From Sulfobacillus thermosulfidooxidans (GTDB lineage Bacteria; Bacillota; Sulfobacillia; Sulfobacillales; Sulfobacillaceae): 64,000 nucleotides of DNA. The position numbers and the translations under genes are program-made. The stretch is from contig NZ_LGRO01000002.1 in assembly GCF_001280565.1 (NCBI RefSeq), forward strand, positions 434,001-498,000. The letters run 5' to 3'. Under the pieces are notes generated by a model. That model saw nothing but the letters and a program-made list of their open reading frames with translations, was not told where the DNA came from and did no database searches. Positions 10,283 through 17,566 of this stretch are shown here, piece after piece; the first letter of the stretch is position 1; the number at the start of each line of letters is the position of its first letter.

Positions 10283-11595
10283 TGTTCACTCTCCCCTTGT
10301 CCGCCGGCCACCGTAGAGGCCAAATACGTGCTGGCCTTAGACAACAGAATATTGGTTCGCAAAGCCTCAAATTCACCAGAACTCCTAAAAAGGCGAACCA
10401 TATCACTTAAGGGTTGCCGGTACATATCGGCAACGGGTTTGATCGCTTGAATAACCTCTTCGTCACTGACCTCAAAACCTTGTTGCTTTGCGATAGCTTC
10501 AAGCAGTAATTCTTCTTTCACGCGCTCTTCAGCGGCAGGTCGAAGCTCATCGTGTAAGGCCTCAGGTGTGATTTGTCGGCTTTCCAAATATTCCTGCGTG
10601 CTGGCTCCTATACGCGCGAGCGTGTTTTCTAATTCATGCAACTGGTTGTGAATGGCTTGATCAACCAGAGCTGAAGGCACTTCAACAGACACACGCTCTT
10701 TTAGTTTACCCAAGATGGTTTGTAACCGAGCATTTTTGGCTTGCTCTTCCAATCTGGTTTTTAAATTATTCGTCACTTGCTCACGTAATTCCTGCAATGA
10801 TTCCAAACCAACTGCTTTGGCTAAATCATCATTGATTTCCGGAATATCCGGCCTTTTATTCTCCACAACGGTCAATTCAAACCGAACGGGTTTCCCTGCT
10901 AAAGAAACATCGGGATGATTTTCCGGATAGGTGAGTTTAATCACCTGAGGTTCATTGACTTTGAGGCCAATAAGCTGGTCTTCCAATCCCTCTACGACGG
11001 TCCCCGCACCGACTTCAATCGTATAGGCATCGTCATCAACAAACGGTTCCGAATCGTCCTCGCCGTCATCCAAAAAACCTTTAAGGCTGACAACAATCCG
11101 GTTTCCTTTCGCGACAGGTTCATCATCAGCGGGAACCATTTGGGCTTGACCCTTAGCGACCAACGCTAATTCGGCATCAATTTGCTCGTCGGTTGGTACG
11201 GGAATCTCCAAAGGTTCTTGCAAAAGATCTTGATAATCCGGCAAATCAATTTGTGGCTTTGATTCCACCTCAATATCAAATTCAAAGGGCTGGCCATCAT
11301 CAAGTTTCACGATGTTGATCTTTGGCTCTGCCACGGGTTCAACGGATACTTCACTTAATGCTTCATAATAGCGGTTCTCGACCAGTTGCTGAGCAGCTTC
11401 TTGGAGAATAACCTCCCGACCCACAAAACGTTCAAAAATTGGGCGGGGAACTTTGCCCCGACGAAATCCGGGAATATTGTACTTGCCTACGACGTTGCGA
11501 AAAGCTTTATCCATCGCTTTAGAAAGATCACTGGGGTCAATGGTGACGGAAACCTTTGCGACTGAATTCGGTAACCGCTGTAATGCCACTTGCAT
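10279..11595 (-). CDS. tig: Trigger factor
   Basis: Ribosome-associated folding chaperone and peptidyl-prolyl isomerase. The N-terminal ribosome-binding domain carries the signature [10 protein letters not shown] central FKBP-like PPIase domain (about 160-240) follows, with KGFLDDG and [18 protein letters not shown], and then the helical C-terminal domain. About 438 residues, usual for the family. The frame opens seven codons earlier at a TTG, but that TTG lies inside the GAGGAGG ribosome binding site, so the ATG at 11595 is the start. It heads tig-clpP-clpX-lonB-lon-engB. Confidence 0.96.
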   Translation of the reverse strand: MQVALQRLPNSVAKVSVTIDPSDLSKAMDKAFRNVVGKYNIPGFRRGKVPRPIFERFVGREVILQEAAQQLVENRYYEALSEVSVEPVAEPKINIVKLDDGQPFEFDIEVESKPQIDLPDYQDLLQEPLEIPVPTDEQIDAELALVAKGQAQMVPADDEPVAKGNRIVVSLKGFLDDGEDDSEPFVDDDAYTIEVGAGTVVEGLEDQLIGLKVNEPQVIKLTYPENHPDVSLAGKPVRFELTVVENKRPDIPEINDDLAKAVGLESLQELREQVTNNLKTRLEEQAKNARLQTILGKLKERVSVEVPSALVDQAIHNQLHELENTLARIGASTQEYLESRQITPEALHDELRPAAEERVKEELLLEAIAKQQGFEVSDEEVIQAIKPVADMYRQPLSDMVRLFRSSGEFEALRTNILLSKASTYLASTVAGGQGESEQ

Positions 11596-11703
11596 TGTTG
11601 TGTAATTCCTCCTCAATACCCGTTACAAATAAACTCATTATAACACGCCCCGGGACAGTATCCAAGCCATGCAAAAAACGAGGCGCTCTACCGCCTCGGC
11701 AAA

Positions 11704-11778
11704 TGGAGCGGAAGACGGGATTTGAACCCGCGACCCTCGCCTTGGCAAGGCGATGCTCTACCGCTGAGCTACTTCCGC
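11704..11778 (-). tRNA. tRNA-Gly (GCC)
   Basis: A full cloverleaf can be drawn: acceptor GCGGAAG/CTTCCGC, anticodon GCC within CTTGCCAAG, T loop GGTTCAAAT, and encoded CCA. It is the last member of a six-tRNA minus-strand cluster. Confidence 0.97.
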
Positions 11779-11784
11779 ATTGAA

Positions 11785-11868
11785 TGGTGCGAGGGAAGGG
11801 ACTTGAACCCTTACGCCTTGCGGCACGAGATCCTAAGTCTCGCATGTCTGCCATTCCATCACCCTCGC
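11785..11868 (-). tRNA. tRNA-Leu (TAG)
   Basis: Class II tRNA with a long variable arm (GTGCCGCAAGGCGT), acceptor GCGAGGG/CCCTCGC, anticodon TAG and encoded CCA. It stands 6 bases upstream of tRNA-Gly. Confidence 0.97.
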
Positions 11869-11869
11869 C

Positions 11870-11945
11870 TGGTGCGCCCGGTAGGATTTGAACCTACGAC
11901 CTGCGGATTCGAAGTCCGTCACTCTATCCACTGAGCTACGGGCGC
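11870..11945 (-). tRNA. tRNA-Arg (TCG)
   Basis: Acceptor GCGCCCG/CGGGCGC, anticodon TCG in GACTTCGAAGTC, encoded CCA. It is separated from tRNA-Leu by a single base. Confidence 0.97.
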
Positions 11946-11979
11946 AAAAAATCCCGGCATACCGGGGAAGAAACTTTTT

Positions 11980-12057
11980 TGGGGTGAATGAGGGGACTTG
12001 AACCCCCGACCCCCAGGGCCACAACCTGGTGCTCTAACCAACTGAGCTACATCCACC
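11980..12057 (-). tRNA. tRNA-His (GTG)
   Basis: Anticodon GTG. The extra 5' G (G-1) pairs with the discriminator C73, the hallmark of tRNA-His. The acceptor is GTGGATG/CATTCAC (with one G-T pair), and CCA is encoded. Confidence 0.97.
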
Positions 12058-12072
12058 ATGTTAAACAATTCT

Positions 12073-12149
12073 TGGTGTCCCCGGCAGGACTTGAACCTGC
12101 GACGCCGGGATTAGAAGTCCCGCGCTCTATCCAACTGAGCTACGGGGAC
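12073..12149 (-). tRNA. tRNA-Arg (TCT)
   Basis: Acceptor GTCCCCG/CGGGGAC, anticodon TCT in GACTTCTAATC, encoded CCA. It is the second arginine tRNA in the cluster. Confidence 0.97.
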
Positions 12150-12158
12150 GCCTCTGTC

Positions 12159-12235
12159 TGGTCGGGGCGACAGGATTTGAACCTGCGACCCCTTGCTCCC
12201 AAAGCAAGTGCGCTACCAAGCTGCGCCACGCCCCG
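12159..12235 (-). tRNA. tRNA-Pro (TGG)
   Basis: Acceptor CGGGGCG/CGCCCCG, anticodon TGG in GCTTTGGGAGC, encoded CCA. It is the first gene of the cluster in the direction of transcription. Confidence 0.97.
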
Positions 12236-12296
12236 ATTCGAAGCATAAACACTATATCATGGTTTTATCACTTCGTCAACGCAAGAGGCAAATCTC

Positions 12297-12482
12297 TTAA
12301 GACCGACGTACACTCCACATAATCGAACCTGCTATGAGACCAAAAAGTACCAGACCTGACAATCGCGCTAATCCAATATGGGCTAATAAGAATACGATAG
12401 CTAAGGAAATAAGGCTCAATACCGCCAAAAGGGGATCATCGACAAATAAACCATACACTTTCTTTAGCCATTTCATGGTCAT
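12297..12482 (-). CDS. Small membrane protein, two predicted TM segments
   Basis: A 61-residue protein with two hydrophobic helices (about residues 17-35 and 39-55) and a basic tail MWSVRRS. I recognise no family. Its ATG overlaps the stop of the larger membrane protein upstream by four bases (ATGA), so the two are probably translated together and may work as a pair. Confidence 0.6.
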   Translation of the reverse strand: MTMKWLKKVYGLFVDDPLLAVLSLISLAIVFLLAHIGLARLSGLVLFGLIAGSIMWSVRRS

Positions 12483-13198
12483 GAGGCCCGCATCCCGTCC
12501 TTCTTTAACATACGAATGGAGAGCAGGCTAATTAAGACATAACCCGCAATCAAGAGCAACAATGTAGCATCAGACAATGGCCAGTTAATTCCCATTGACT
12601 GCCCTGCCCAAAATGTGCCAAAGCTGGTTAACATCACACCGACGACAAATTTCAAAGTATTCTCAGGTACTTTGGCTAAAGGAGCGCGTAACGAAATGCC
12701 CAACAATAACACAAGACCTAGCCCTATTGCTGCCCCAGCGATCGCGCTACCAAAAGCATGGGCTCCTGAACCCATAGTTAAAATAATGACAACCACTTCC
12801 AAACCTTCTAACACGACGCCATTATACGCGGTGGCTTGGGCTTCAAAACTCCCTTTATTGCTTGCCTTTAACCGACTAATCTGTTTTTCATAGGCTTCTT
12901 CTTCATTGTGCAAGGCTTTTAAGCCAGCATAACGTAATATCGCCTTTCGAATCCATTTCAACCCGAACAGGAGCAGCAATATGCCAACAATTCCCTGCAA
13001 AATCTGTAAGGGAATAACGCGCAATATTCCTTCCCCTAAAACGGCGACCAATAATGCCAGCGTTAAAATACCATAAAATACCCCTTTGAGAGCAGGGCGA
13101 AACCCATAAACAACTCCCGCGGCCAGCACAATCGATAATGCCTCAATAAATTCGACCGACGAGGCCAAAAGTGACGCGATTAAAACATAAAAATTCAC
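12479..13198 (-). CDS. Polytopic membrane protein with FTR1/COG4280-like motifs
   Basis: A 239-residue integral membrane protein with about six or seven hydrophobic helices. Two acidic helix motifs recur: EFIEALSIVLAAG near residues 16-28 and LEGLEVVVIILTMG near 129-142. Paired glutamates spaced like this recall the REGLE motifs of FTR1-type iron permeases, and the protein looks like an uncharacterised COG4280-type membrane protein; a transport role is inference. A charged loop with many Glu and Lys (about 91-120) lies between the halves. The start is GTG with AAAGGGGG before it. Confidence 0.6.
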   Translation of the reverse strand: MNFYVLIASLLASSVEFIEALSIVLAAGVVYGFRPALKGVFYGILTLALLVAVLGEGILRVIPLQILQGIVGILLLLFGLKWIRKAILRYAGLKALHNEEEAYEKQISRLKASNKGSFEAQATAYNGVVLEGLEVVVIILTMGSGAHAFGSAIAGAAIGLGLVLLLGISLRAPLAKVPENTLKFVVGVMLTSFGTFWAGQSMGINWPLSDATLLLLIAGYVLISLLSIRMLKKDGMRAS

Positions 13199-13240
13199 TT
13201 AAGTGCCCCCTTTATAACTTAAGCCATATTATACTATGTA

Positions 13241-13732
13241 TTATGTTTTCGATGAAAAAGGTAGGTCTTCCCACCAAATCTTCAGCTGATCTTTAGTTTC
13301 GCCGACAATCCACCCGACCCCAGGCGGAAAACCTCGCGGCCGAAATACTGATCCAGGATTGAAAAAGATAGTTTCCTCATGGACAAACTGTTGACGACGG
13401 TGAGTGTGGCCAAAAATCACGATATCCAAAAGATGACTCTGGGCAAAATGCCAAAGCCCTTGTTGCCGGCGGGAAGATAACCATTGATGCCCATGAATGA
13501 CTCCAAAGCGGATATGATCTACAGTCCAGATCGTTATCCATGGCGCAGTTTCTTCATGGTCGTTATTTCCTTGGGCTCCATAATAGGGCACACCAAAATT
13601 TTCGGCCAGCCACTTCCCATCGCGGTAAAAATCTCCAGCCCCAATGACCCCATCAAGCAAAACAGTAGAAGCTATGAGGGGTTTCAACCGCTCGAGATGC
13701 CCATGAATATCGGCCACAACCAAATACCGCAT
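13241..13732 (-). CDS. YfcE/MJ0936-type metallophosphoesterase
   Basis: Calcineurin-like phosphodiesterase of 163 residues. Metal-binding motifs are DIHGH near the N-terminus, GAGD, GNND, GVIHGH and FGHTHRRQ. The product resembles YfcE/YsnB phosphodiesterases that act on small phosphodiesters. The longer upstream frame is an artefact of overlap with rdgB: the ATG at 13732 shares one base with the rdgB TAA stop (TAATG), implying coupled translation. It is the third gene of rph-rdgB-yfcE, the order seen in many Bacillota. Confidence 0.9.
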   Translation of the reverse strand: MRYLVVADIHGHLERLKPLIASTVLLDGVIGAGDFYRDGKWLAENFGVPYYGAQGNNDHEETAPWITIWTVDHIRFGVIHGHQWLSSRRQQGLWHFAQSHLLDIVIFGHTHRRQQFVHEETIFFNPGSVFRPRGFPPGVGWIVGETKDQLKIWWEDLPFSSKT

Positions 13733-14331
13733 TAAAGAGCCATCACCTGTTGGATAATGGGAATAATCCCTTGAACGGCCATACCTCGGTGGGATACTCG
13801 GTCTTTGAGTTCCTGACTCCACTGGGCAAATGAACTTTCTCCGTCGATGCTGAAAATAGGATCGACTCCAAATCCTGCTTGCCCTTTCGGCCATGTCAAT
13901 ATTCGGCCTTCAACCACTCCTTCTGCAAAAAATACCAAACCATCAGGAGACGCCAAACAGAGAACCGCCCGCATCCGAGCCGTCCGTTGAGGCCAGGGCA
14001 CATCAAGTAATCTCAACAAAATTTCGCGCGTATTTTCCCAACTATTGTCACTCACAAAACGGGCGGAATGAATTCCTGGCTGACCTCCTAAGGCATCGAC
14101 TTCTACACCAGAGTCGTCGGCCAAAGCCCAGTGCCCTGTTCGCCTTGCAACCGCCCGTGCTTTCAGTTCAGCATTTTCACGGTACGTTGTCCCGGTTTCC
14201 TCAACAATTTCCTTGCCGCCAAAATCGTCTAAAATCAAACGAATATTGGTGGACGCAAATAATCGACGAAATTCTTGTAACTTTCCCGGATTATGCGAAG
14301 CTAAAATAATAGGCGGGTGAACCCTATCCAA
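13732..14331 (-). CDS. rdgB: RdgB/HAM1 non-canonical purine NTP pyrophosphatase
   Basis: House-cleaning enzyme that hydrolyses dITP, ITP and XTP to monophosphates. Conserved parts are the N-terminal SHNPGKLQEF, the metal-binding ETGTTYRENAELKA and the catalytic DDSGVEVDALGGQPGIHSAR. Near the C-terminus FGVDPIF and SHRGMA(V) match the base-recognition region. 199 residues. The TTG start overlaps the end of rph by 8 bases, so the gene is probably co-translated. Confidence 0.95.
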   Translation of the reverse strand: MDRVHPPIILASHNPGKLQEFRRLFASTNIRLILDDFGGKEIVEETGTTYRENAELKARAVARRTGHWALADDSGVEVDALGGQPGIHSARFVSDNSWENTREILLRLLDVPWPQRTARMRAVLCLASPDGLVFFAEGVVEGRILTWPKGQAGFGVDPIFSIDGESSFAQWSQELKDRVSHRGMAVQGIIPIIQQVMAL

Positions 14332-15064
14332 TTAACAACGCTCCTTCTGGCAAAACCGATTTCTCTAAAGCAATTAATTCATCAATAGCCGGCTCAACAA
14401 AGTCGAGCAACAAGTCTAACTGGGCTCGCGAGAAAAGACCATGCTCGGCTGTTCCTTGAATCTCGATTAACTGATGTTTGCTGGTCATGACAACATTCAT
14501 GTCCACACCAATTTGGGAATCTTCATGGTAATTGAGATCGAGATACACGTCCTCACCATGCAAACCGACGCTTATCGCAGCCATCCAATCTTTCAGCGGT
14601 TTGGTGGTGAAGGCCGACGTTTTATGAATTTTCGTCAACGCTTGTGTTAACGCCATAAATCCCGCTGTAATCGCCGCCGTGCGCGTTCCTCCGTCCGCTT
14701 GAATGACGTCACAATCCAACAAAATACTTTTTTCGCCTAAGGCCTTAAGATTGAGTATAGCCCGTAAAGAACGACCAATCAGACGTTGAATCTCAATCGT
14801 TCGACCTTGTTGACGTCCTCTGGCAGCCTCACGCATCGTGCGTTCATGAGTCGCCCGGGGTAGCATCCCATATTCTGCCGATACCCAACCTTGACCGCTT
14901 CCACGAACAAATGGAGGAACTTTGTCTTCAACCGTTGCTGTGACTAAAACGCGTGTATTGCCAACAGAAATTAGACACGATCCTTCAGCCCAGGCATTGA
15001 AACCCAATTGAAAATCTACAGGACGAATCGCATCATTACTTCGCCCATCTTGACGCAACCCCAT
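14324..15064 (-). CDS. rph: Ribonuclease PH
   Basis: Phosphorolytic 3'-5' exoribonuclease that trims tRNA 3' ends. The N-terminal RxDGRxxDxIRPV pattern appears as RQDGRSNDAIRPV. ISVGNTRVLVTATVE, the basic RRATHERTMREAARGRQQGR-like region (seen as PRATHERTMRE) and CDVIQADGGTRTAAITG-type phosphate-binding residues are present. 246 residues, normal. GAGGGG precedes the ATG. It heads rph-rdgB-yfcE, just downstream of the ssrA terminator. Confidence 0.96.
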   Translation of the reverse strand: MGLRQDGRSNDAIRPVDFQLGFNAWAEGSCLISVGNTRVLVTATVEDKVPPFVRGSGQGWVSAEYGMLPRATHERTMREAARGRQQGRTIEIQRLIGRSLRAILNLKALGEKSILLDCDVIQADGGTRTAAITAGFMALTQALTKIHKTSAFTTKPLKDWMAAISVGLHGEDVYLDLNYHEDSQIGVDMNVVMTSKHQLIEIQGTAEHGLFSRAQLDLLLDFVEPAIDELIALEKSVLPEGALLIG

Positions 15065-15089
15065 GAGACAACCCCTCTCAAAACGTTCT

Positions 15090-15121
15090 AAAAAAAACTC
15101 CCACCCTGTTGGCGGGAGAAA
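15090..15121 (-). terminator. Rho-independent terminator of ssrA
   Basis: The hairpin CTCCCGCC/GGTGGGAG with loop AACA(G) is followed by TTTTTTTT on the minus strand, directly after the tmRNA CCA end. Confidence 0.92.
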
Positions 15122-15125
15122 AACT

Positions 15126-15481
15126 TGGTGGAGGCGGGGACGTGCTGCCCGTCCCGTCCGAAGACACGTCGTGCCGGACCCCTACGAGCGTAGCTGTGAA
15201 ATTCGTCTCACCAAGCAGTGTCGTACACAGCGCGGCATCTGCATGGCCAGCCCTTAATTTCCCTTGATATCTCGGGCCTTATACCAAGGTATCCTACATT
15301 TTTACGCCACGAATCCGAAGGTAGGAACTTGGGATTCAGGCGTTAGCTGGGATTAAGCAGCTAAAGCGTAGTTTTCTTCAGTGTTGTTGGCACTTAATGA
15401 TTTCCTGCTGTTTAACGAGGCACAGGACCTCGGCTCGCGTTCCAACACCCCGTTCATCCCCGTCGAATCTAGTTCGCCCCC
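15126..15481 (-). ncRNA. ssrA: Transfer-messenger RNA (tmRNA)
   Basis: The 5' GGGGGCG pairs with 3' CGCCTCC, followed by A and encoded CCA, forming the tRNA-like domain. The 5' part contains AGATTCGACGGGG, a tmRNA hallmark, and the 3' end has the matching T arm. The tag frame runs from the GCC resume codon (15391) to TAA (15353) and encodes ANNTEENYALAA, ending in the ALAA degron read by ClpXP. The length is 356 nt. The RNA rescues stalled ribosomes with SmpB, whose gene ends 25 bases upstream. Confidence 0.97.
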
Positions 15482-15506
15482 ATGCAATATCAACACCATC
15501 CAACGG

Positions 15507-15968
15507 TTATACCCGTTGTTTAAGCGCTCGTTCAATCCGCCGATTCGCGTCACGTTGTGCTATCGACTGCCGCTTATCATAATTCTTCTTACCACGGGCT
15601 ACTCCGAGCGCCAATTTTGCGCGTCCGTGTTTATCAAAATACATCCGGACAGGGATTAAAGTCATCCCGTCTTGTTGGACACGAGCTGCCAGTTCCCGCA
15701 ACTGCTTGCGGTGCACTAACAGCTTCCGACTCCGGTACGGATCATGATTATAGCGGTTACCGTACTCATATGGTGCAATGTGGCAATTAAATAGAAACAG
15801 TTCCCCTTTGTCAAATCGCGCGAAACTGTCCCGTAAATTGACACGTCCTGCACGCAACGATTTGACTTCCGTGCCTGTTAACACCATTCCAGCTTCGATA
15901 ACCTCGTCAATAAAATAATCGTGACGAGCCTTTCGGTTCTCGGCAATGGGTTTTTCATTTCTCGCCAT
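15507..15968 (-). CDS. smpB: SsrA-binding protein SmpB
   Basis: RNA-binding partner of tmRNA that delivers it to stalled ribosomes. Conserved segments: [11 protein letters not shown] at the N-terminus, [45 protein letters not shown] and the basic C-terminal tail with GKKNYDKRQ. 153 residues, normal. GGGGGTT lies before the ATG. The tmRNA gene follows after 25 bases, so protein and RNA partner may share a transcript, although ssrA usually has its own promoter. Confidence 0.97.
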   Translation of the reverse strand: MARNEKPIAENRKARHDYFIDEVIEAGMVLTGTEVKSLRAGRVNLRDSFARFDKGELFLFNCHIAPYEYGNRYNHDPYRSRKLLVHRKQLRELAARVQQDGMTLIPVRMYFDKHGRAKLALGVARGKKNYDKRQSIAQRDANRRIERALKQRV

Positions 15969-16021
15969 TGAACATAACCCCCGTCACGTATTGCCTTAAA
16001 ATTATATGATCCTTCGCAAAA

Positions 16022-16050
16022 AATATCAAATCCCCAATAATGGGGATTGG
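16022..16050 (-). terminator. Hairpin with T-rich tail, possible terminator
   Basis: AATCCCCA/TGGGGATT with loop TTAT is followed on the minus strand by GATATTTTTT. It lies between the orphan gene at 16156-16554 and smpB and would end the former. Confidence 0.55.
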
Positions 16051-16155
16051 CATGATCACTCCGAGCTTCAAATTTTCCCTAAAGCACTGTTGTCCCCTGA
16101 AAATACCATAGGGCATCTCCATATGAAACGTAGAAAAAAATAATGAATCCCGCAT

Positions 16156-16554
16156 TTACCGAGCAGCCCTTTGATGATGATCCGTCTTTGGATCTTGAAA
16201 TTTTGCCGTACAGGGAGCACCCGATGGCATCATCCCGCTACAGGAGCCACGTCCAGGCGGAATTATTCCCGTCCACTGCCCTTGAGTCAGGACCACCCGA
16301 GGACGCCTGCCGCGTCCAATGACGACGACCACATTGCCTCGTTGGCCACACCACCACGTGCTGTCGCCAAAGTGTAAACGACTCCATGAAGGCGATTCCT
16401 TTTTCCAAATAAGTTTTCCCACTGTCCATAGGGGCGCTGAGCCAAATTCCGTCCATAAGATACGTGTATTTTCAAAGCTCAATGCAACATGAGCTTTATA
16501 TGGCAGGGTCGCATTTTTGGGATTGCCAATGTACCACTCTTTCCATATCCGCAT
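16156..16554 (-). CDS. Hypothetical protein, Trp-rich
   Basis: A 132-residue protein I do not recognise. The N-terminal half is rich in Trp and beta-prone residues (RIWKEWYIGN, ILWTEFGSAPLWTVGKLIWKK), and the middle has GNVVVVIGRGRRPRVVL. The C-terminal part has two cysteines (near SCSG and PCTAK) and a basic tail. No signal peptide or membrane helix is evident. GAGGTGAGTACT before the ATG at 16554 supports translation from there; the frame opens six codons earlier. It stands alone between smpB and the NicO-like pseudogene. Confidence 0.5.
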   Translation of the reverse strand: MRIWKEWYIGNPKNATLPYKAHVALSFENTRILWTEFGSAPLWTVGKLIWKKESPSWSRLHFGDSTWWCGQRGNVVVVIGRGRRPRVVLTQGQWTGIIPPGRGSCSGMMPSGAPCTAKFQDPKTDHHQRAAR

Positions 16555-16696
16555 AGTACTCACCTCTATCACACATAACGCCGGGAACTCTCAAAAGGTT
16601 TCATACTGATGCAGATTCCAACGAACTTCCAAAAAATTTTGCGAGAGTTGGGAGAGGTTTTTGTTCATACTGCTTAATGAAAAGGAGCATAAGAGC

Positions 16697-17566
16697 ATGT
16701 TTGCGGACATTAATCTGTGGAATCCTCATAGCGGACTGCCTATCAACCTTATTATCGTGACTGCCTTTCTTCTAGGCATGGTCCATGGAATTACACCTGA
16801 TGAGCATACCTGGCCCATTACCTTTAGCTACGCGATTGGAGCTTATTCTACCCAGGGCGGTCTTGTTGCCGGATTGTCCTTTTCTTTGGCCTTTACCCTC
16901 CAAGGGGCCATTGCCTCAGAACGGGCATATTTAGCCTTAGCCAAATGGTTGCAAAATCCGCGCATCGATGCGGTCGTTTATATCGTCGTGGGTATCGCTA
17001 TGTTTCTAGCAGGAAAATATATTCGTTCCTAAAGCCGGGTACTCCATATTCATGGGCTTGGTAGCCATCATCACGATAACTTCAAGCCCATGCGCAATAT
17101 CCCGCCACAAATGGCCATGGTCCACGGATTCCTAGCAGGATGGGGGCTTGGTGCCTTTGCCATCATCATTTACACTGTGCTCGCGCCGAGTATGCACAGC
17201 ACCTGGTGGGAATGGGTTCCGGGCGCATTTTTTGGACCAGGCACTTTCAAGCCAGTGCCGGCGCGCTCTTTGGCCACTGGATGAGTCGTGCGCATATTCC
17301 TGCCGACTTGGCTAAAAATGTTGCCCAAAGTACAGCCAGCGCCACATTGCTCTATGGAGGTCTGACATTCATGCTCGCCGGAGGCTTAAGCCTTATGTTC
17401 CCCAGGTTGCAAAAAATGGCATGGGTTACACCGATCCATATTCATAAATTGCACACGCTGGGGGATTGGCTTTATTCTCGTAGCCTTTACCGTGCTCGTC
17501 GTTGGTCTGGGAACCCTCATACGCGCCATGCGTAAAGCACAACGGCTCGTAGCGAAACGTTCTTAA
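16697..17566 (+). pseudogene. NicO/UreH-type permease gene, disrupted
   Basis: Remnant of a polytopic membrane transporter. The first part has MVHGITPDEHTWPITF, the His/Asp motif region of nickel/cobalt-type or UreH-like permeases, and a later part has HIHGLGSHHHDNF and MVHGFLAGWG. Three lesions break it: an in-frame TAA at 17030-17032, a frame change near the T6 run at 17228-17233, and another at the G5 run at 17460-17464. After the last, the frame reads ILVAFTVLVVGLGTLIRA to a stop at 17566, overlapping the rnr end. AAAGGAG precedes the ATG at 16697. Two lesions sit on homopolymers, so sequencing error must be excluded; the TAA is not homopolymeric. Confidence 0.75.

Noticed and set aside
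11537-12248. Several open frames over the tRNA cluster on both strands
   Set aside because: They coincide with six tRNA genes whose cloverleaves are clear.
15353-15553. Minus-strand frame ending in ANNTEENYALAA
   Set aside because: It is the tmRNA tag frame read back into the tmRNA 5' part and smpB, not a protein gene.
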